Shown here piece after piece: positions 38,234 to 47,580 of a DNA stretch of 64,000 bases. Both the position numbers and the translations under genes were made by a program. The notes under the pieces were generated by a model, which was given only the letters and a program-made list of their open reading frames with translations, did no database searches and was not told the origin of the DNA. The DNA comes from Planctomycetota bacterium. Its GTDB lineage: Bacteria; Planctomycetota; Phycisphaerae; Phycisphaerales; UBA1924. The stretch covers positions 1,906,796 through 1,970,795 of the forward strand of contig CP053450.1 of the NCBI GenBank assembly GCA_013285505.1, written 5' to 3'. The stretch's first letter is position 1; each line of letters begins with the position of its first letter.

Positions 38234-38403
38234 GGCGTGTCGGCGGCCCGCTCGTCGGCGACGCGGTGCGTTCGGGAAGGGTTTGTGGGGAGGTCGCGGT
38301 AGGGGCTGCGAGGGCCGATTTTGTGCTTGATTCCCGGGAATTCTCGGGTCTATTGGATGAAACTGGACCGCTCGGTGGTACTCTGGGGAAGAGGAGGTGC
38401 ATC

Positions 38404-38914
38404 ATGACGAATGTCGCACAGAGCTTCTCCGCCCGTAGCACTCCGTCGCCGGTTGAGTCCCCCGTCTATCAAGAGCTGGAAAGCCACGACCCCGAGGGTC
38501 ACGGCGTCGATATCGGCAACAGCCGGGCGATGTTCGTGGCCGTGCCGCTGATCGGCGCCACGCTCGTCGCGGCCGCGCTGGTGGTGATCTGGATTGTCAA
38601 CGGCGTGCCGAACGCGATGGCGATGCTGCTGATGTTCCTGGGCCTGGCGTTGCTGGGCGCGATGCCGGTGTGGGGCGCGAGCATCATCCGCGAGCGCGAG
38701 CACGTGAAGCTCATCCACCAGGCGGAGCAGCGCGAGCGTGCCGCGAAGCGCGGCCCGATCCAGGAAGAGCTGGGGCGGGTGTGGTCAGAACTCGAGGACA
38801 TCCGCGCCCGTGCAGACCGAGGACGCCGAGGGCGGGCACGGTCCCGAGGGCGTCGGCCGCCGACAGGACGAGCTGCTGCGGCGGGCGCGGGAGCTGAGCG
38901 AGCCGCCTGGCTGA
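38404..38914 (+). CDS. Small two-helix membrane protein (one frameshift)
   Basis: Repaired length 169 residues. GAGGAGG precedes the ATG closely. Two membrane helices (LIGATLVAAALVVIWIV and AMLLMFLGLALLGAM) are followed by a cytoplasmic coiled-coil region. A surplus C near 38808 (GCGCCCGTG for GCGCCGTG) hides the native end, which reads VQTEDAEGGHGPEGVG and ELLRRARELSEPPG before stop. Not recognised. Confidence 0.65.
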
Positions 38915-38948
38915 GTGATGCACCGGTAGTCAGGGAAATGGACAAATA

Positions 38949-38976
38949 GGACAAGCCCGCGGATGCGGGCTTGTCC
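38949..38976 (+). terminator. Bidirectional hairpin
   Basis: Perfect 12-bp stem GGACAAGCCCGC / GCGGGCTTGTCC with a GGAT loop, 35 bp after the membrane protein stop. No strong T-run, so termination is inferred from position and stability. Confidence 0.7.
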
Positions 38977-39071
38977 TGCTGCTGGAGTACGCCGGGCGGG
39001 GTTTGATCCTGCCCGGTGATCTGGTGCGGGCTGGTGCGATAGGGCGCCGCAGCGTCGGGCGCGGACCGTGC

Positions 39072-39722
39072 TCAGGACGCGTTCGGCGACTTGCCCGCGC
39101 CCTGCCCGTCAGCGGCCTCCGCGGCCGCGTGCATCTGCCTGGAGATCGACTGGGCGACGCCGGCGAGCATGACGCCCTTGGAGAGCAGCCGGAGCGACCG
39201 CACCGGGCCGATCAGCCCGAGCACGGCGACCGCGCCGCCGGCGATCTCCGCCGGGTGGTCGGTGATGAACCTGGTCACCCTGGCGGTGAGGTCCGGGTCG
39301 TCGGTGTCTGGGGTAGCCGGCGACTCGGGTCGCCCCGCAGAGTCCCCGTCCGAGTCGGTGCCGGGGAGGGCGTCGGTGATCTCCTGTTTGGCGATCACGG
39401 AGGCGGTGCGGGGCTCGAGGGGCATCTCGGATCTCCGGAGTTGCTGCGTCATGGCGCGCCTGATGTACAGGAGCGCGGCGATAGAGAAGCAGAGCGCGAG
39501 GGTGCTGGCGATCGCCAGGGCGGGGATCCAGCCGATCTCGGCCGCGAGCGCCGCGGTCGCGGCGACACTCAGCGCCAGCGCCGCCGCGACAAGCACGAGG
39601 GCGGCGAGCGCAAAGAGCCCGCTCCAGAGGGCGACCCGGCGGAATCGTTCCAGCAGGATCGTGCCCTCGGAGCGGAACAGGTCACCGCCTGCACTCACGA
39701 TGGTGCGGAGGTTGGCGAACAT
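39072..39722 (-). CDS. Membrane protein, holin-superfamily/Actinobacterial-type phage-holin-like
   Basis: 216 residues from ATG (a GTG 6 bp upstream would overlap the previous stop). An N-terminal helical segment (LRTIVSAGGDLFRSEGTILL) is followed by two membrane helices (LFALAALVLVAAALALSVA, IPALAIASTLALCFSIAAL) in the pattern of the DUF1469/phage-holin-like family that often accompanies YqjD-type genes. The C-terminal half has a third hydrophobic stretch. It is translated with the DUF883-like gene just upstream. Likely envelope or stress related. Confidence 0.6.
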   Translation of the reverse strand: MFANLRTIVSAGGDLFRSEGTILLERFRRVALWSGLFALAALVLVAAALALSVAATAALAAEIGWIPALAIASTLALCFSIAALLYIRRAMTQQLRRSEMPLEPRTASVIAKQEITDALPGTDSDGDSAGRPESPATPDTDDPDLTARVTRFITDHPAEIAGGAVAVLGLIGPVRSLRLLSKGVMLAGVAQSISRQMHAAAEAADGQGAGKSPNAS

Positions 39723-39724
39723 GC

Positions 39725-40051
39725 TCACCGCCCGCCGATCGCCCGGCCGACGAGGAGCCCCGCGCCGAGCGCGAGCAGCACCGAGGCGGTGGGGTGCTTG
39801 GAGACGGTCTTGCAGACCTTCTCGTGGGCGTCTTTGGCGCGATCGCTCCCGCTCTTGGCCACGTCGAGCGCCTGCTGTGCCTTCTGATGCGCGACCTGCG
39901 TCGCGTCCGCTGCCGCGTCAGACAGGTCGGACTTGAGCGTGCTGACATCATCCTTGAGGTGCTGGATGTGCCCGGCGGCCCGCGAAGTCGTCGAGGCCTC
40001 GTTGGTCGAGGTGTTGTGTTTGGGCTCGGTAGTGTGGGTCGCGGTCGTCAT
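39725..40051 (-). CDS. DUF883/YqjD-ElaB-like membrane-anchored protein
   Basis: 108 residues. A long amphipathic helix (HLKDDVSTLKSDLSDAAADA, ALDVAKSGSDRAKDAHEKV) is followed by a C-terminal membrane helix (SVLLALGAGLLVGRAIGGR), as in YqjD/ElaB, inner-membrane proteins that bind ribosomes in stationary phase in E. coli. It is the first gene of a two-gene operon with the holin-like membrane gene. Confidence 0.75.
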   Translation of the reverse strand: MTTATHTTEPKHNTSTNEASTTSRAAGHIQHLKDDVSTLKSDLSDAAADATQVAHQKAQQALDVAKSGSDRAKDAHEKVCKTVSKHPTASVLLALGAGLLVGRAIGGR

Positions 40052-40170
40052 GGTCTGTCTCCATCAATCGGGTTGCAGGGTGCGGCGGGCACACGCTCGC
40101 CGTCTGCAGAGATATTGGGGCTGCGAGTTGAGGAGGCGGTGATCTGCGACTGAAACGGATTTCATTTGTG

Positions 40171-40284
40171 CCCGGTGCCACGATGCAGCTTGCTGCGTCG
40201 TGCCGGGCGGGTGTGGGGGTGGTTGGGCGGTGTCGGGGGGATGATGCCTGCGGCACGACGCACTTCGTGCATCGTGGCACCGGG
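40171..40284. repeat. Palindromic doublet, copy A
   Basis: Hairpin A1 (40171-40206: GGTGCCACGATGCAGC, TT, GCTGCGTCGTGCC) and hairpin A2 (40252-40284: GGCACGACGCAC, TTC, GTGCATCGTGGCACC), 45 bp apart. The outer arms of A1 and A2 are complementary to each other as well, so the unit can fold as one long cruciform. A third partial copy (GTCGTGCATCGTGACACC) follows at about 40288. Confidence 0.8.
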
Positions 40285-40443
40285 CATGTCGTGCATCGTG
40301 ACACCGGGTACCGGGGGAGAACGCGGCACGTTCGCGGCGGTAGCCGGCGCGTTCGGCGTGAGAAGCCGGAAGCGGACGTTGGCCGCGGGCGGCGGGTGGG
40401 GGCCGGCGGCGTCGATATCGGACGAGCGGAGACGATGTTCTTG

Positions 40444-40633
40444 GCCGCTGATGCTCTTTCAGCAGCCGCTGACGCTCTTTCCGCGGCTGCTGCACCTCTT
40501 GTCTCGGCCGCCGGCGCTGTTGCCGCGGTTGCTGATGCTCTTGCCGCGGCCGCCACCATCGCTCCAGCGGCCGGGAAGACGACCTCCGCGTCCGTCGAGA
40601 TCGCCTCGGCAGCCGGGGAGATGGCGGCCGGGT
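40444..40633 (+). repeat. 21-bp degenerate tandem repeat, Ala-rich heptads
   Basis: Nine units of exactly 21 bp from 40444. In the plus frame they read AADALSA, AADALSA, AAAPLVS, AAGAVAA, VADALAA, AATIAPA, AGKTTSA, SVEIASA, AGEMAAG. Units 1 and 2 differ only at third positions, and hydrophobic residues are kept near position 5, which suggests past or present coding on the plus strand. An open frame runs from ATG 40435 to 40755 but ends inside palindrome copy B and has no ribosome site. Likely a degraded or minimal helical-repeat gene. Confidence 0.6.
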
Positions 40634-40644
40634 GCGGGCTCCGG

Positions 40645-40743
40645 ACCGGTGCCACGATGCAGCTTTGCTGCGTCGTGCCGACTGGGTGCGGGCGGGGTGA
40701 GGATGTCTACGGCACGACGCACTTCGTGCATCGTGGCACCGGG
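40645..40743. repeat. Palindromic doublet, copy B
   Basis: Same architecture as copy A: hairpin B1 (40645-40680) and hairpin B2 (40711-40743), 30 bp apart, nearly identical in the arms but with an unrelated spacer. The two copies flank the Ala-rich tandem repeat. The whole 865-bp gap 40052-40916 has no other feature except the promoter at 40826. Confidence 0.8.
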
Positions 40744-40825
40744 CGGAGAGCATGATCTCGGCGGCCTCGGGTGGAGCTTCCGCCGGCTGTTCACTCGCGC
40801 GAGGGAGACCGTCGCCGGTTTGGGC

Positions 40826-40855
40826 TTGAATCCGCGCGGACCGATCAGGTAGACT
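40826..40855 (+). promoter_or_regulatory. Promoter of the LVIVD propeller gene
   Basis: TTGAAT (40826-40831), an 18-bp spacer and TAGACT (40850-40855), 61 bp before the ATG. Confidence 0.6.
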
Positions 40856-40916
40856 CCCGGCTGGGCGTGTGTTGCGCCATGAGTGTCGAGTCGCGGGGGC
40901 GGCGGGGGGATTCGTG

Positions 40917-42974
40917 ATGTCCAGGTCTTTGAGGCAGGTCGGTTGGTGCTTCCTGGCGGCGGTGCTGCTTGGCTCGGCGGGTGTGCGGGGGCAGGGCATC
41001 CTGTGCACGCCCGAATTGCTCGGGACGTACTCGACCGAAACAGCCAACATTCGGTACGTTGAAGTCATCGGCGATGTCGCATACTTGACAGTGAACGGCG
41101 CAGCCATCCAGTCGGTCGATATTTCCGATCCTGCCAACCCGTTCTCGCTCGATACGACCACCCTCACGAACTATCCGAACGGGCTTGTCCGGGTCAGCGA
41201 CGACATGCTGTGTGTGTGGAACTACGACGAAGGACTCGAGTTCTTGGATGTGTCCAATCCGGAGCGCATCACCCGGGTCGGTGCCTTCTCGAGGTTCGGG
41301 GTGTACGACGCGGTCTTCGCAGACGGGGTGGGGTATATCGCGGAAGGGCCGCTGACGATTGTGCGTGTGGACGCGTCGGGTGACGCGGAACTGCTCGGCC
41401 TCGTTGGCAGCAATACCTCGGATGTTGCACTGATGGGCCAGTTCGCGATCGTCGCGACCCACGCAGACGAGATCATCGTGTTCGATGTGTCGGAACCCTC
41501 AGCGATCGTGGAAATGTCACGGCTGAGTCTTGACGTCAACGTACTCGCGCTGGCGGCGTCCGGGACTGCGCTCTACGTGCTCTCTGACGAGAATAACTTC
41601 CTTGTCGTCGATGTGGCCAACCCCGCCTCTCCGACCGTTGTCGGCGAGTGTTCGATGCCCGGCTCGTCGGGGAGGGCGAGGGTCGTGGATGATCGGCTGT
41701 ACGCGTCTCTATCCCACGGCGGGCTCGCGGTCTTCGATCTCACTGATCCTCTCTTGCCGGAGATCGACGGCTGGATTGACACCCTGAGCGGGGTTGCGAT
41801 GGGGATCGGTGATGGGCTCGTCATTGTTCCATCGCATCGGGGGTATGGATATGAAGTTGATTTGTACGACTCGCGTGAGTGGCCGCCGCCAGTTCACCGT
41901 GCGGTCACCGAGATCGCCGAGGAGTGCACGGGGCTTGTTCTTGATGGCGACAGAGCAGTGTTGTCATTTTCAACCGTGCCTGTTGCGATGCAGGTGATAG
42001 ATATCGCTGACCCCGCTCGCCCGCGAGTAGTGGGCGAGTACTTACCGGCCGATGGCTATCCGGGATATGACGTCGCTGTGCGTGGCGAGTACGCGTACTT
42101 GGCCAAAGCGAGAGAACCTGCTGAGCTGATCAGTATCGAGGAGCCAGACGCGCCAGCATCGGTTGGCATCGTCGGTGACGCGGACTCGTACTTCTTCGAC
42201 TTTGAAGTGCATGAGGGTCTGCTGTATGGGGCTAGCGAGCGTCACGGGTTGGTGATCTTCGATCTTGCCAACCCAGCGGCACCGGTCGAGTTGTCTCGTC
42301 TCCGCCCGTCGTTCGGAAATATCCGGTACATCGCGGTCGGTTCTGGTGTTGCGTACCTTGCCAGTGCCAGCAGATTTGGGGTAATAGATGTATCGAACCC
42401 AGCGGATCCGTTCATCGTTCAAGAAGTGCCTGGGCCGTTCTGGATCGAACGCGTTCGTGTTGACGGAGACCGACTGCTGGTCGTTGGGTCCGGCATCGCA
42501 GTATATGATATTCAAGATCCGCTCAGCCCGTTGCTGCGGGGCAGCGTTGCCGTTTCGCCGAAACTCAGGGATGTGTTCTTGGTGGGTGATGTGGCGTACT
42601 GTGCTGGAGACATCCCGTTGAGCGTCTTCGATCTGTCCGATCACGGCGATCCATCTCTGATCAGACGGCTCTCTCCGACCAACTCGCGGCTCGGAGCGGG
42701 AGCAATGCGGGACGGCTTGGGCTACTTTGGCGCATCGTCCAACGGTGATGACTTCGTTGTGCTCGGGGTTGAACCCTGCGATCGGTGCGTCGCCGACTGG
42801 AACGGTGACGGGACGACGGATTCGATCGATCTGATCGGCTTTCTCAACGCCTGGGCCGCAGAACGTGGATCGGATTGCGCACAGAGTGGCTGCGCCGCGG
42901 ACATCGACGAGAATGACATGGTCGATTCACGCGACTTCATCGCGTTTCTCAATGCATGGAACGCCGGTTGTTGA
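40917..42974 (+). CDS. Secreted LVIVD-repeat propeller with GC-type dockerin tail
   Basis: 685 residues. Signal peptide ends GVRGQ. More than ten repeats of the LVIVD type (VQSVDISDPANPF, LEFLDVSNPERIT, IIVFDVSEPSAIV, FGVIDVSNPADPF) build one or two beta-propellers, expected outside the cell. Residues about 625-685 form two calcium loops (DWNGDGTTDSID, DIDENDMVDSRD), followed by GFLNAW and AFLNAW; ends NAGC. GC content and codon use look less extreme than in the neighbours (more A/T at third positions from 41.8 to 42.7 kb), which could reflect later acquisition. No enzymatic motif seen. Confidence 0.85.
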   Translation: MSRSLRQVGWCFLAAVLLGSAGVRGQGILCTPELLGTYSTETANIRYVEVIGDVAYLTVNGAAIQSVDISDPANPFSLDTTTLTNYPNGLVRVSDDMLCVWNYDEGLEFLDVSNPERITRVGAFSRFGVYDAVFADGVGYIAEGPLTIVRVDASGDAELLGLVGSNTSDVALMGQFAIVATHADEIIVFDVSEPSAIVEMSRLSLDVNVLALAASGTALYVLSDENNFLVVDVANPASPTVVGECSMPGSSGRARVVDDRLYASLSHGGLAVFDLTDPLLPEIDGWIDTLSGVAMGIGDGLVIVPSHRGYGYEVDLYDSREWPPPVHRAVTEIAEECTGLVLDGDRAVLSFSTVPVAMQVIDIADPARPRVVGEYLPADGYPGYDVAVRGEYAYLAKAREPAELISIEEPDAPASVGIVGDADSYFFDFEVHEGLLYGASERHGLVIFDLANPAAPVELSRLRPSFGNIRYIAVGSGVAYLASASRFGVIDVSNPADPFIVQEVPGPFWIERVRVDGDRLLVVGSGIAVYDIQDPLSPLLRGSVAVSPKLRDVFLVGDVAYCAGDIPLSVFDLSDHGDPSLIRRLSPTNSRLGAGAMRDGLGYFGASSNGDDFVVLGVEPCDRCVADWNGDGTTDSIDLIGFLNAWAAERGSDCAQSGCAADIDENDMVDSRDFIAFLNAWNAGC

Positions 42975-42980
42975 GCGACG

Positions 42981-44829
42981 TCACGTCTGCAACACGCCCG
43001 TCCTAAACTCCCTCGAATAGTCCCACCCGCTCGTCGCCACCAACGCCGCGGCCAGTTCCTCCCGCGTCCGGTGGGGTTCGATGATGCGGTCCACCCAGCC
43101 TCTCGCGGCCCCGTGGCGGATGTCCTGCTGCTCGTTGTAGCCGGCGCGGACGGCGTCGAGGATGGCCTTCTGGGTGTCGGGGTCGATCGTCTCCCCCTTG
43201 CGTTCGCGGCTGCGGGCCTCGATCATCGCCAGCACGCCGCTGGCCTGGGCGGCGCCCATGACGGCGCACTTGCTGCCGGGCCACGCGAAGCTGATGGTCT
43301 GCTCGAACGCGCGGCCGCACATGGCGTAGTTGCCGGCCCCGTAGCTGCCGCCCATGATGACGACGAGCTTGGGCACGACGCAGTTGCTCATGGCGTTGAC
43401 GAGCTTGGCGCCGGCGCGGATGATGCCGCCCTGCTCGCTGTCGCGGCCGACCATGAAGCCGGTGGTGTCGTGCAGGAAGACGATCGGGATCTTCCGCTGG
43501 TTGCAGTCCATGATGAAGCGGGCGGCCTTGTCGGCCGAGTCGTCGTAGATCACACGGGGCATGTTGGCCGATTTGCTCGGGCCGGCCTTGCCGCCGGGCA
43601 GGGAGCGCTCGGTGAGCTTGCCCTGGTTGGCGACGATGCCGACAGCGCGGCCCTCGATTCGGGCGTAGCCGCAGACGAGGGATTGGCCGAACTCGGCCTT
43701 GTATTCGTCAAAATCCGGAGCGAGGGACTCGTGGCCCTCGCTGTTCGGCATGGTCCGGGCATCCACGATGCAGGCGATGATGTCCTTGACGTCGTACTGC
43801 TGGCCGGGTTTGTCGGTGAAGAGGGAGTAGATATCGGCGGGATCGCGGAACGGCCGCAGGCCGAGGTGCGCAAGCTCCGCGTGGTAGCGCACTTCGCTCT
43901 CGAAGACTTCTTCACCGGCTTCGATCGCTCGCTGATGCAGACGCTCCTGATACCGTTCGACCCGCTCGACAAGCTCAGGGCTCTCGCGGAGCTTCTGGAG
44001 CATTCCCTCGGGCGTAAACCGGCGCGAGGCCCCGTCCTTGGCCACAAGATCGCGCAGCCGACGGAGGCACGCCTCGTCGTCCGGCTCCTTGAAGTCAATG
44101 GTGCCCGAGATGCTGGCGTGCATCTGGGCCCCGCCGAGCTCCTCATCGCTCACCTCCTGCCCGATCGCGGCCTTGACCAGCGCTTGCCCGGCGAGGTACA
44201 GCCCCGAGCCCTCGGTCATGAGCAGCGTGTCGCAGAGGACGGGCAGGTAGCCCCCGCCGGCGACGCAGAAGCCCATGATCGCGGCCGTCTGCGGGATGCC
44301 CTCGGCCGAGATCACGCTGTTGAGATAGAAGATGCGCCCGAAGTCGTCGGTGTCGGGGAAGACGTCCTCCTGCAGCGGCAGGAAGACGCCCGCCGAGTCC
44401 ACGAGGTAGACCAGGGGCAACCGGCATGCGCGCGCAATGTGCTGGGCGCGGATGATCTTCTTGCAGGTCATCGGGAAGAATGCGCCTGCCTTCACGGTGG
44501 CGTCGTTGGCGATGATCATGTGCGGGCGGCCGTGGATGAGCCCGACGCCGGTGACGACGCCGGCCGCGGGGGGCACCGCCGTGCTCGGCGTACATGTCGT
44601 GGGCGGCCCAGAGGGCGAACTCCTGGAAGTTGGGGATCTCGGAGGCGTGGGGGTCGAGGTCACTCGATGCCGGTCCCGGGTCCACCAGCCGCGCGATGCG
44701 CTCGCGGGCGGTGAGGCGGTCCTTGGCGTGCTGGCGTTCGATCGCCTTGGGGCCGCCGCCCTGGCGGATGGCCGCCTCAGCGGCGCGGAAGGCCTCGGTT
44801 GTGGTCTGGAGTGTGGTCTCGGTGGTCAT
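42981..44829 (-). CDS. Acyl-CoA carboxylase beta (carboxyltransferase) subunit (one frameshift)
   Basis: Transfers CO2 from biotin to an acyl-CoA. Repaired length 615 residues. [20 protein letters not shown] opens the N domain; a surplus C near 44570 (C6 for C5) separates AEHGGAP from [30 protein letters not shown] and [11 protein letters not shown], with [16 protein letters not shown], form the two oxyanion sites. [19 protein letters not shown] resembles methylcrotonyl-CoA carboxylase more than propionyl-CoA carboxylase. About 80 extra residues between the two halves make it longer than the usual 535. The biotin-carrying alpha subunit is not adjacent. Confidence 0.88.
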
Positions 44830-44918
44830 GCCTTTGGTCTCCGGATCTGGGGGCGATGATACGAAGATGGGCCGCGGCACCCCTGGAAAAGAAAAATGCA
44901 GATGTTCGGTATCTGGCC

Positions 44919-44947
44919 TTGACAGCCTGTTTGGGCTCTGGTACCGT
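44919..44947 (+). promoter_or_regulatory. recA promoter candidate
   Basis: Consensus TTGACA (44919-44924), a 17-bp spacer, then TACCGT (44942-44947), about 143 bp upstream of the recA start. I see no obvious LexA-type palindrome overlapping it. Confidence 0.55.
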
Positions 44948-45089
44948 CCGATCACGTCGGGCCCGCGACCAGCACCGCCCCCGACCTGATCAACCACAAG
45001 GGGTGGGGGATCAGTCCCGTGCTGGGACCGGCGTTCTCGTCGGCCGGCTAGCTCCCGGCGTCGTGACGCAGCAGAAAGGATGGCCACCC

Positions 45090-46208
45090 ATGGCCCGCGC
45101 GAAGAATACGTCTCGTACCGTTGTCACCGACCGCATCGCTCCCAAGGCCGAGGTCAAGGTCGCCAACAAAGAGAAGAACCAGGCCCTGACCAACACGCTC
45201 GGCCAGATCGAGCGTGCCTTTGGCAAGGGTTCGATCATGCGCCTGGACGAAGAGGCCTACCTCGCGGTGCCCGGCATCTCGACCGGCGCGCTCTCGCTGG
45301 ACCTGGCCCTCGGCGGGCGGGGCATTCCGAGGGGCCGCATCGTCGAGATCTTCGGGCCGGAGTCCAGCGGCAAGACCACGCTGGCCCTGACTGTCATCTC
45401 GCACGCCCAGAAGGCCGGCGGCGTCGCGGCGTTCATCGACGCCGAGCACGCGCTCGACCCCTCCTGGGCCAAGCGCATCGGCGTCAACATCGACGAACTC
45501 CTGGTCAGCCAGCCCGACACGGGCGAGCAGGCGCTGGAGATCTGCGAGCTGCTGGTCCGCTCCAACGCGGTGGATGTGATCGTGGTCGACTCGGTCGCGG
45601 CCCTCATCCCCAGGGCTGAGATCGAGGGCGAGATGGGCGATTCGCACGTCGGCCTCCAGGCACGCCTGATGAGCCAGGCGATGCGCAAGCTCACCGGCAT
45701 CATCGCCCGCTCCAACTGCACGGTGATCTTCATCAACCAGATCCGCGAGAAGATCGGCGTGATGTTCGGCAGCCCGGAGACCACGCCCGGCGGGCGCGCG
45801 CTCAAGTTCTACTGCTCGGTGCGTATCGACATCCGCCGGATCAGCTCGATCAAGGAGGGCGACACGAACGTGGGAAACCGCGTCCGGGCCCGCGTCGTCA
45901 AGAACAAGGTCGCGCCGCCCTTCCGCGACACCGAGTTCGACATCATGTTCGACGAGGGCATCTCGGTCTCGGGCGATCTGGTGGACATGGCGGTGGACGA
46001 CGGGGTCGTGCAGAAAAGCGGCTCGTGGTTCAGCTACGGCGATGTGCGGGTCGGTCAGGGACGCGAGAACGCCAAGCAGTTCCTGCGGGACAACCCGGAC
46101 CTGGCGGTCGAGATCCGCGAGAAGATCCTGGATATCCGTATCCCCGGGCGGAAGAAGCTCGAAGCGGCGGCCGCCGCCGAGGCCGAGCCGGAGACCGTGG
46201 AGGCCTAG
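45090..46208 (+). CDS. recA: Recombinase A
   Basis: Homologous recombination ATPase and SOS co-protease. 372 residues, intact. Walker A GPESSGKT at 89-96, [19 protein letters not shown], the DNA-binding L1/L2 loops ([31 protein letters not shown]) and an acidic Ala/Glu-rich tail. AGAAAGGA at about 45073-45080 is the ribosome site. Residues 1-30 are a longer, basic N-terminus than in E. coli RecA. Codon use is more C-ending than in the neighbours, as expected for higher expression. Confidence 0.98.
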   Translation: MARAKNTSRTVVTDRIAPKAEVKVANKEKNQALTNTLGQIERAFGKGSIMRLDEEAYLAVPGISTGALSLDLALGGRGIPRGRIVEIFGPESSGKTTLALTVISHAQKAGGVAAFIDAEHALDPSWAKRIGVNIDELLVSQPDTGEQALEICELLVRSNAVDVIVVDSVAALIPRAEIEGEMGDSHVGLQARLMSQAMRKLTGIIARSNCTVIFINQIREKIGVMFGSPETTPGGRALKFYCSVRIDIRRISSIKEGDTNVGNRVRARVVKNKVAPPFRDTEFDIMFDEGISVSGDLVDMAVDDGVVQKSGSWFSYGDVRVGQGRENAKQFLRDNPDLAVEIREKILDIRIPGRKKLEAAAAAEAEPETVEA

Positions 46209-46316
46209 CGACCGGCCGCACGGTTCCGTGCGGGGCCGTGCGGCGACTCCGGCGTTTGTCTGCCGCTCCGGGTTGGCCGGGCGAGTCGGGGGGGGTATTC
46301 TTCTCCTGATGACGCT

Positions 46317-46402
46317 GCGGACGTGGCGGAATTGGCAGACGCGCTAGGTTCAGGTCCTAGTGGGAGTAAAATCCCGTGGAGGTTCGATTCCTCTCGTCCG
46401 CA
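46317..46402 (+). tRNA. tRNA-Leu (anticodon CAG)
   Basis: Acceptor stem GCGGACG (46317-46323) pairs with CGTCCGC (46395-46401); A46402 is the discriminator. Anticodon stem CTAGG/CCTAG with loop TTCAGGT places CAG at 46351-46353. A long variable arm (GGGAGTAAAATCCC) and the GGTTCGATTCC T-arm are class II features. CCA is not encoded. Confidence 0.97.
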
Positions 46403-46508
46403 CTTTGAGCCGGCCCGGGCCCTGCCCGGGCCGGCGTTGTTTTGGCGGCCGCATTTGGCCGGGCGGCCCCGGGAGCCCGCGTCCGGCGGCCGAGTATCCT
46501 TTTGGCCC

Positions 46509-47580
46509 ATGGGCGCTGATCTACTGCGGAATCGACGAGGCGGGATACGGCCCCATGCTGGGGCCGCTCTGCGTGGGGTTCAGCGCGTTCCGGGTGGAGG
46601 ACTGGACGCCGGACGAGGGTGCGCCGGACCTGTGGAAACTGCTCGACAAGGCGGTGTGCCGAAAGGGCAGGGACAGCCGGGGCCGGATCGCCGTCGCGGA
46701 TTCCAAGAAGCTGAAACTGTCCAACCAGTCCAAGACGCGGCACCCGCTGACGCACCTGGAGCGCGGGGTGTTGGCGTTCGGGGGGTTGCTCGGCGGCGGG
46801 TCCGAGACCGGCGAGCCGCGGTCCGGTGAGCCGGTCGGGGCATCCGGCGGGGCCGAGGTGCCGGGACAGGACCTCACGACCGACGAGCTGCTGTTTGGAG
46901 CGCTCGGAGTGCATCTGGAATCGCACCCCCTGGTATGCGCGGGGAGGCGACGGCGCTGCCGCTGGAGGGCACGGCGTCGTCGCACGCGATCACGCGGAAC
47001 ATGCTGGCGCTGGCGTGCGAGGGGGCGGGTGTGGAGCCGCTGGGCGCTGGCGTGCATCGCGGTGGGGGAGAGCGAATTCAACGAGGCGGTGCGGACGGGG
47101 GGCAGCAAGGCCCACCTGACGACGCGGTGCTTTGCGCGGTACCTGCGGCGGGTGGTCGAGCGGTGGGGCGATGGGAGTGACGAAGTGCGGGTGGTCTGCG
47201 ACCGGCACGGCGGGCGGACGAGCTACGCGTCCATGATTGGGACGGCAGTGCGGGGGCTCGGGTGCGGGGTGGAGACGCTGGAGGAGACCGAGCGGTGCAG
47301 CCGGTACGTCATCAGCGGTGGAGCATCGCCGGAGGAGCAGGGCGTGCACGTGCAGTTTCGCCCCGAGGCCGAGGAGGCACACCTGCCGGTGGCGCTGGCA
47401 TCGATGACGGCGAAAATGGTGCGTGAGCTGTCGATGGCACGGTTCAACCGCTACTGGTGCGCGCGCATGCCGGAACTCAAACCGACGGCCGGGTATGTGC
47501 AGGACGCCCGGCGGTGGCTTGAGGACCTCGACGGGGTGATGTACGACGATGAGCGTGAGGCGATGGTGAGGCAGGCATGA
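46509..47580 (+). CDS. RNase HII-like protein, long variant (three frameshifts)
   Basis: Repaired length 356 residues, longer than the roughly 200 of classical RNase HII. Starts MALIYCGIDEAGYGPMLGPL once the surplus G at 46511-46513 is removed; GIDEAG holds the first catalytic acids and AVADSKKLK follows. A missing C near 46928 and a surplus G near 47043 bracket MRGEATALPLEG and HAITRNMLALACEG. Later VRVVCDRHGGRTSY may hold another acidic residue. The RNase H fold is likely, but activity on RNA/DNA hybrids is unproven. It begins 107 bp after tRNA-Leu and its stop overlaps ribD (ATGA). Confidence 0.72.

Noticed and set aside
40171-40743. CRISPR array
   Set aside because: Only two doublets of palindromes with unequal spacing and unrelated arrangement; no direct repeats with uniform spacers and no cas genes.
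41800-42700. Horizontally acquired island at the LVIVD gene
   Set aside because: Base composition is somewhat less GC-rich, but the gene carries the same signal peptide and GC-type dockerin tail as native proteins and has no mobile-element borders.
45080-45090. ATG at 45080 as the recA start
   Set aside because: It is out of frame with RecA. The ATG at 45090 is in frame, with AGAAAGGA upstream.
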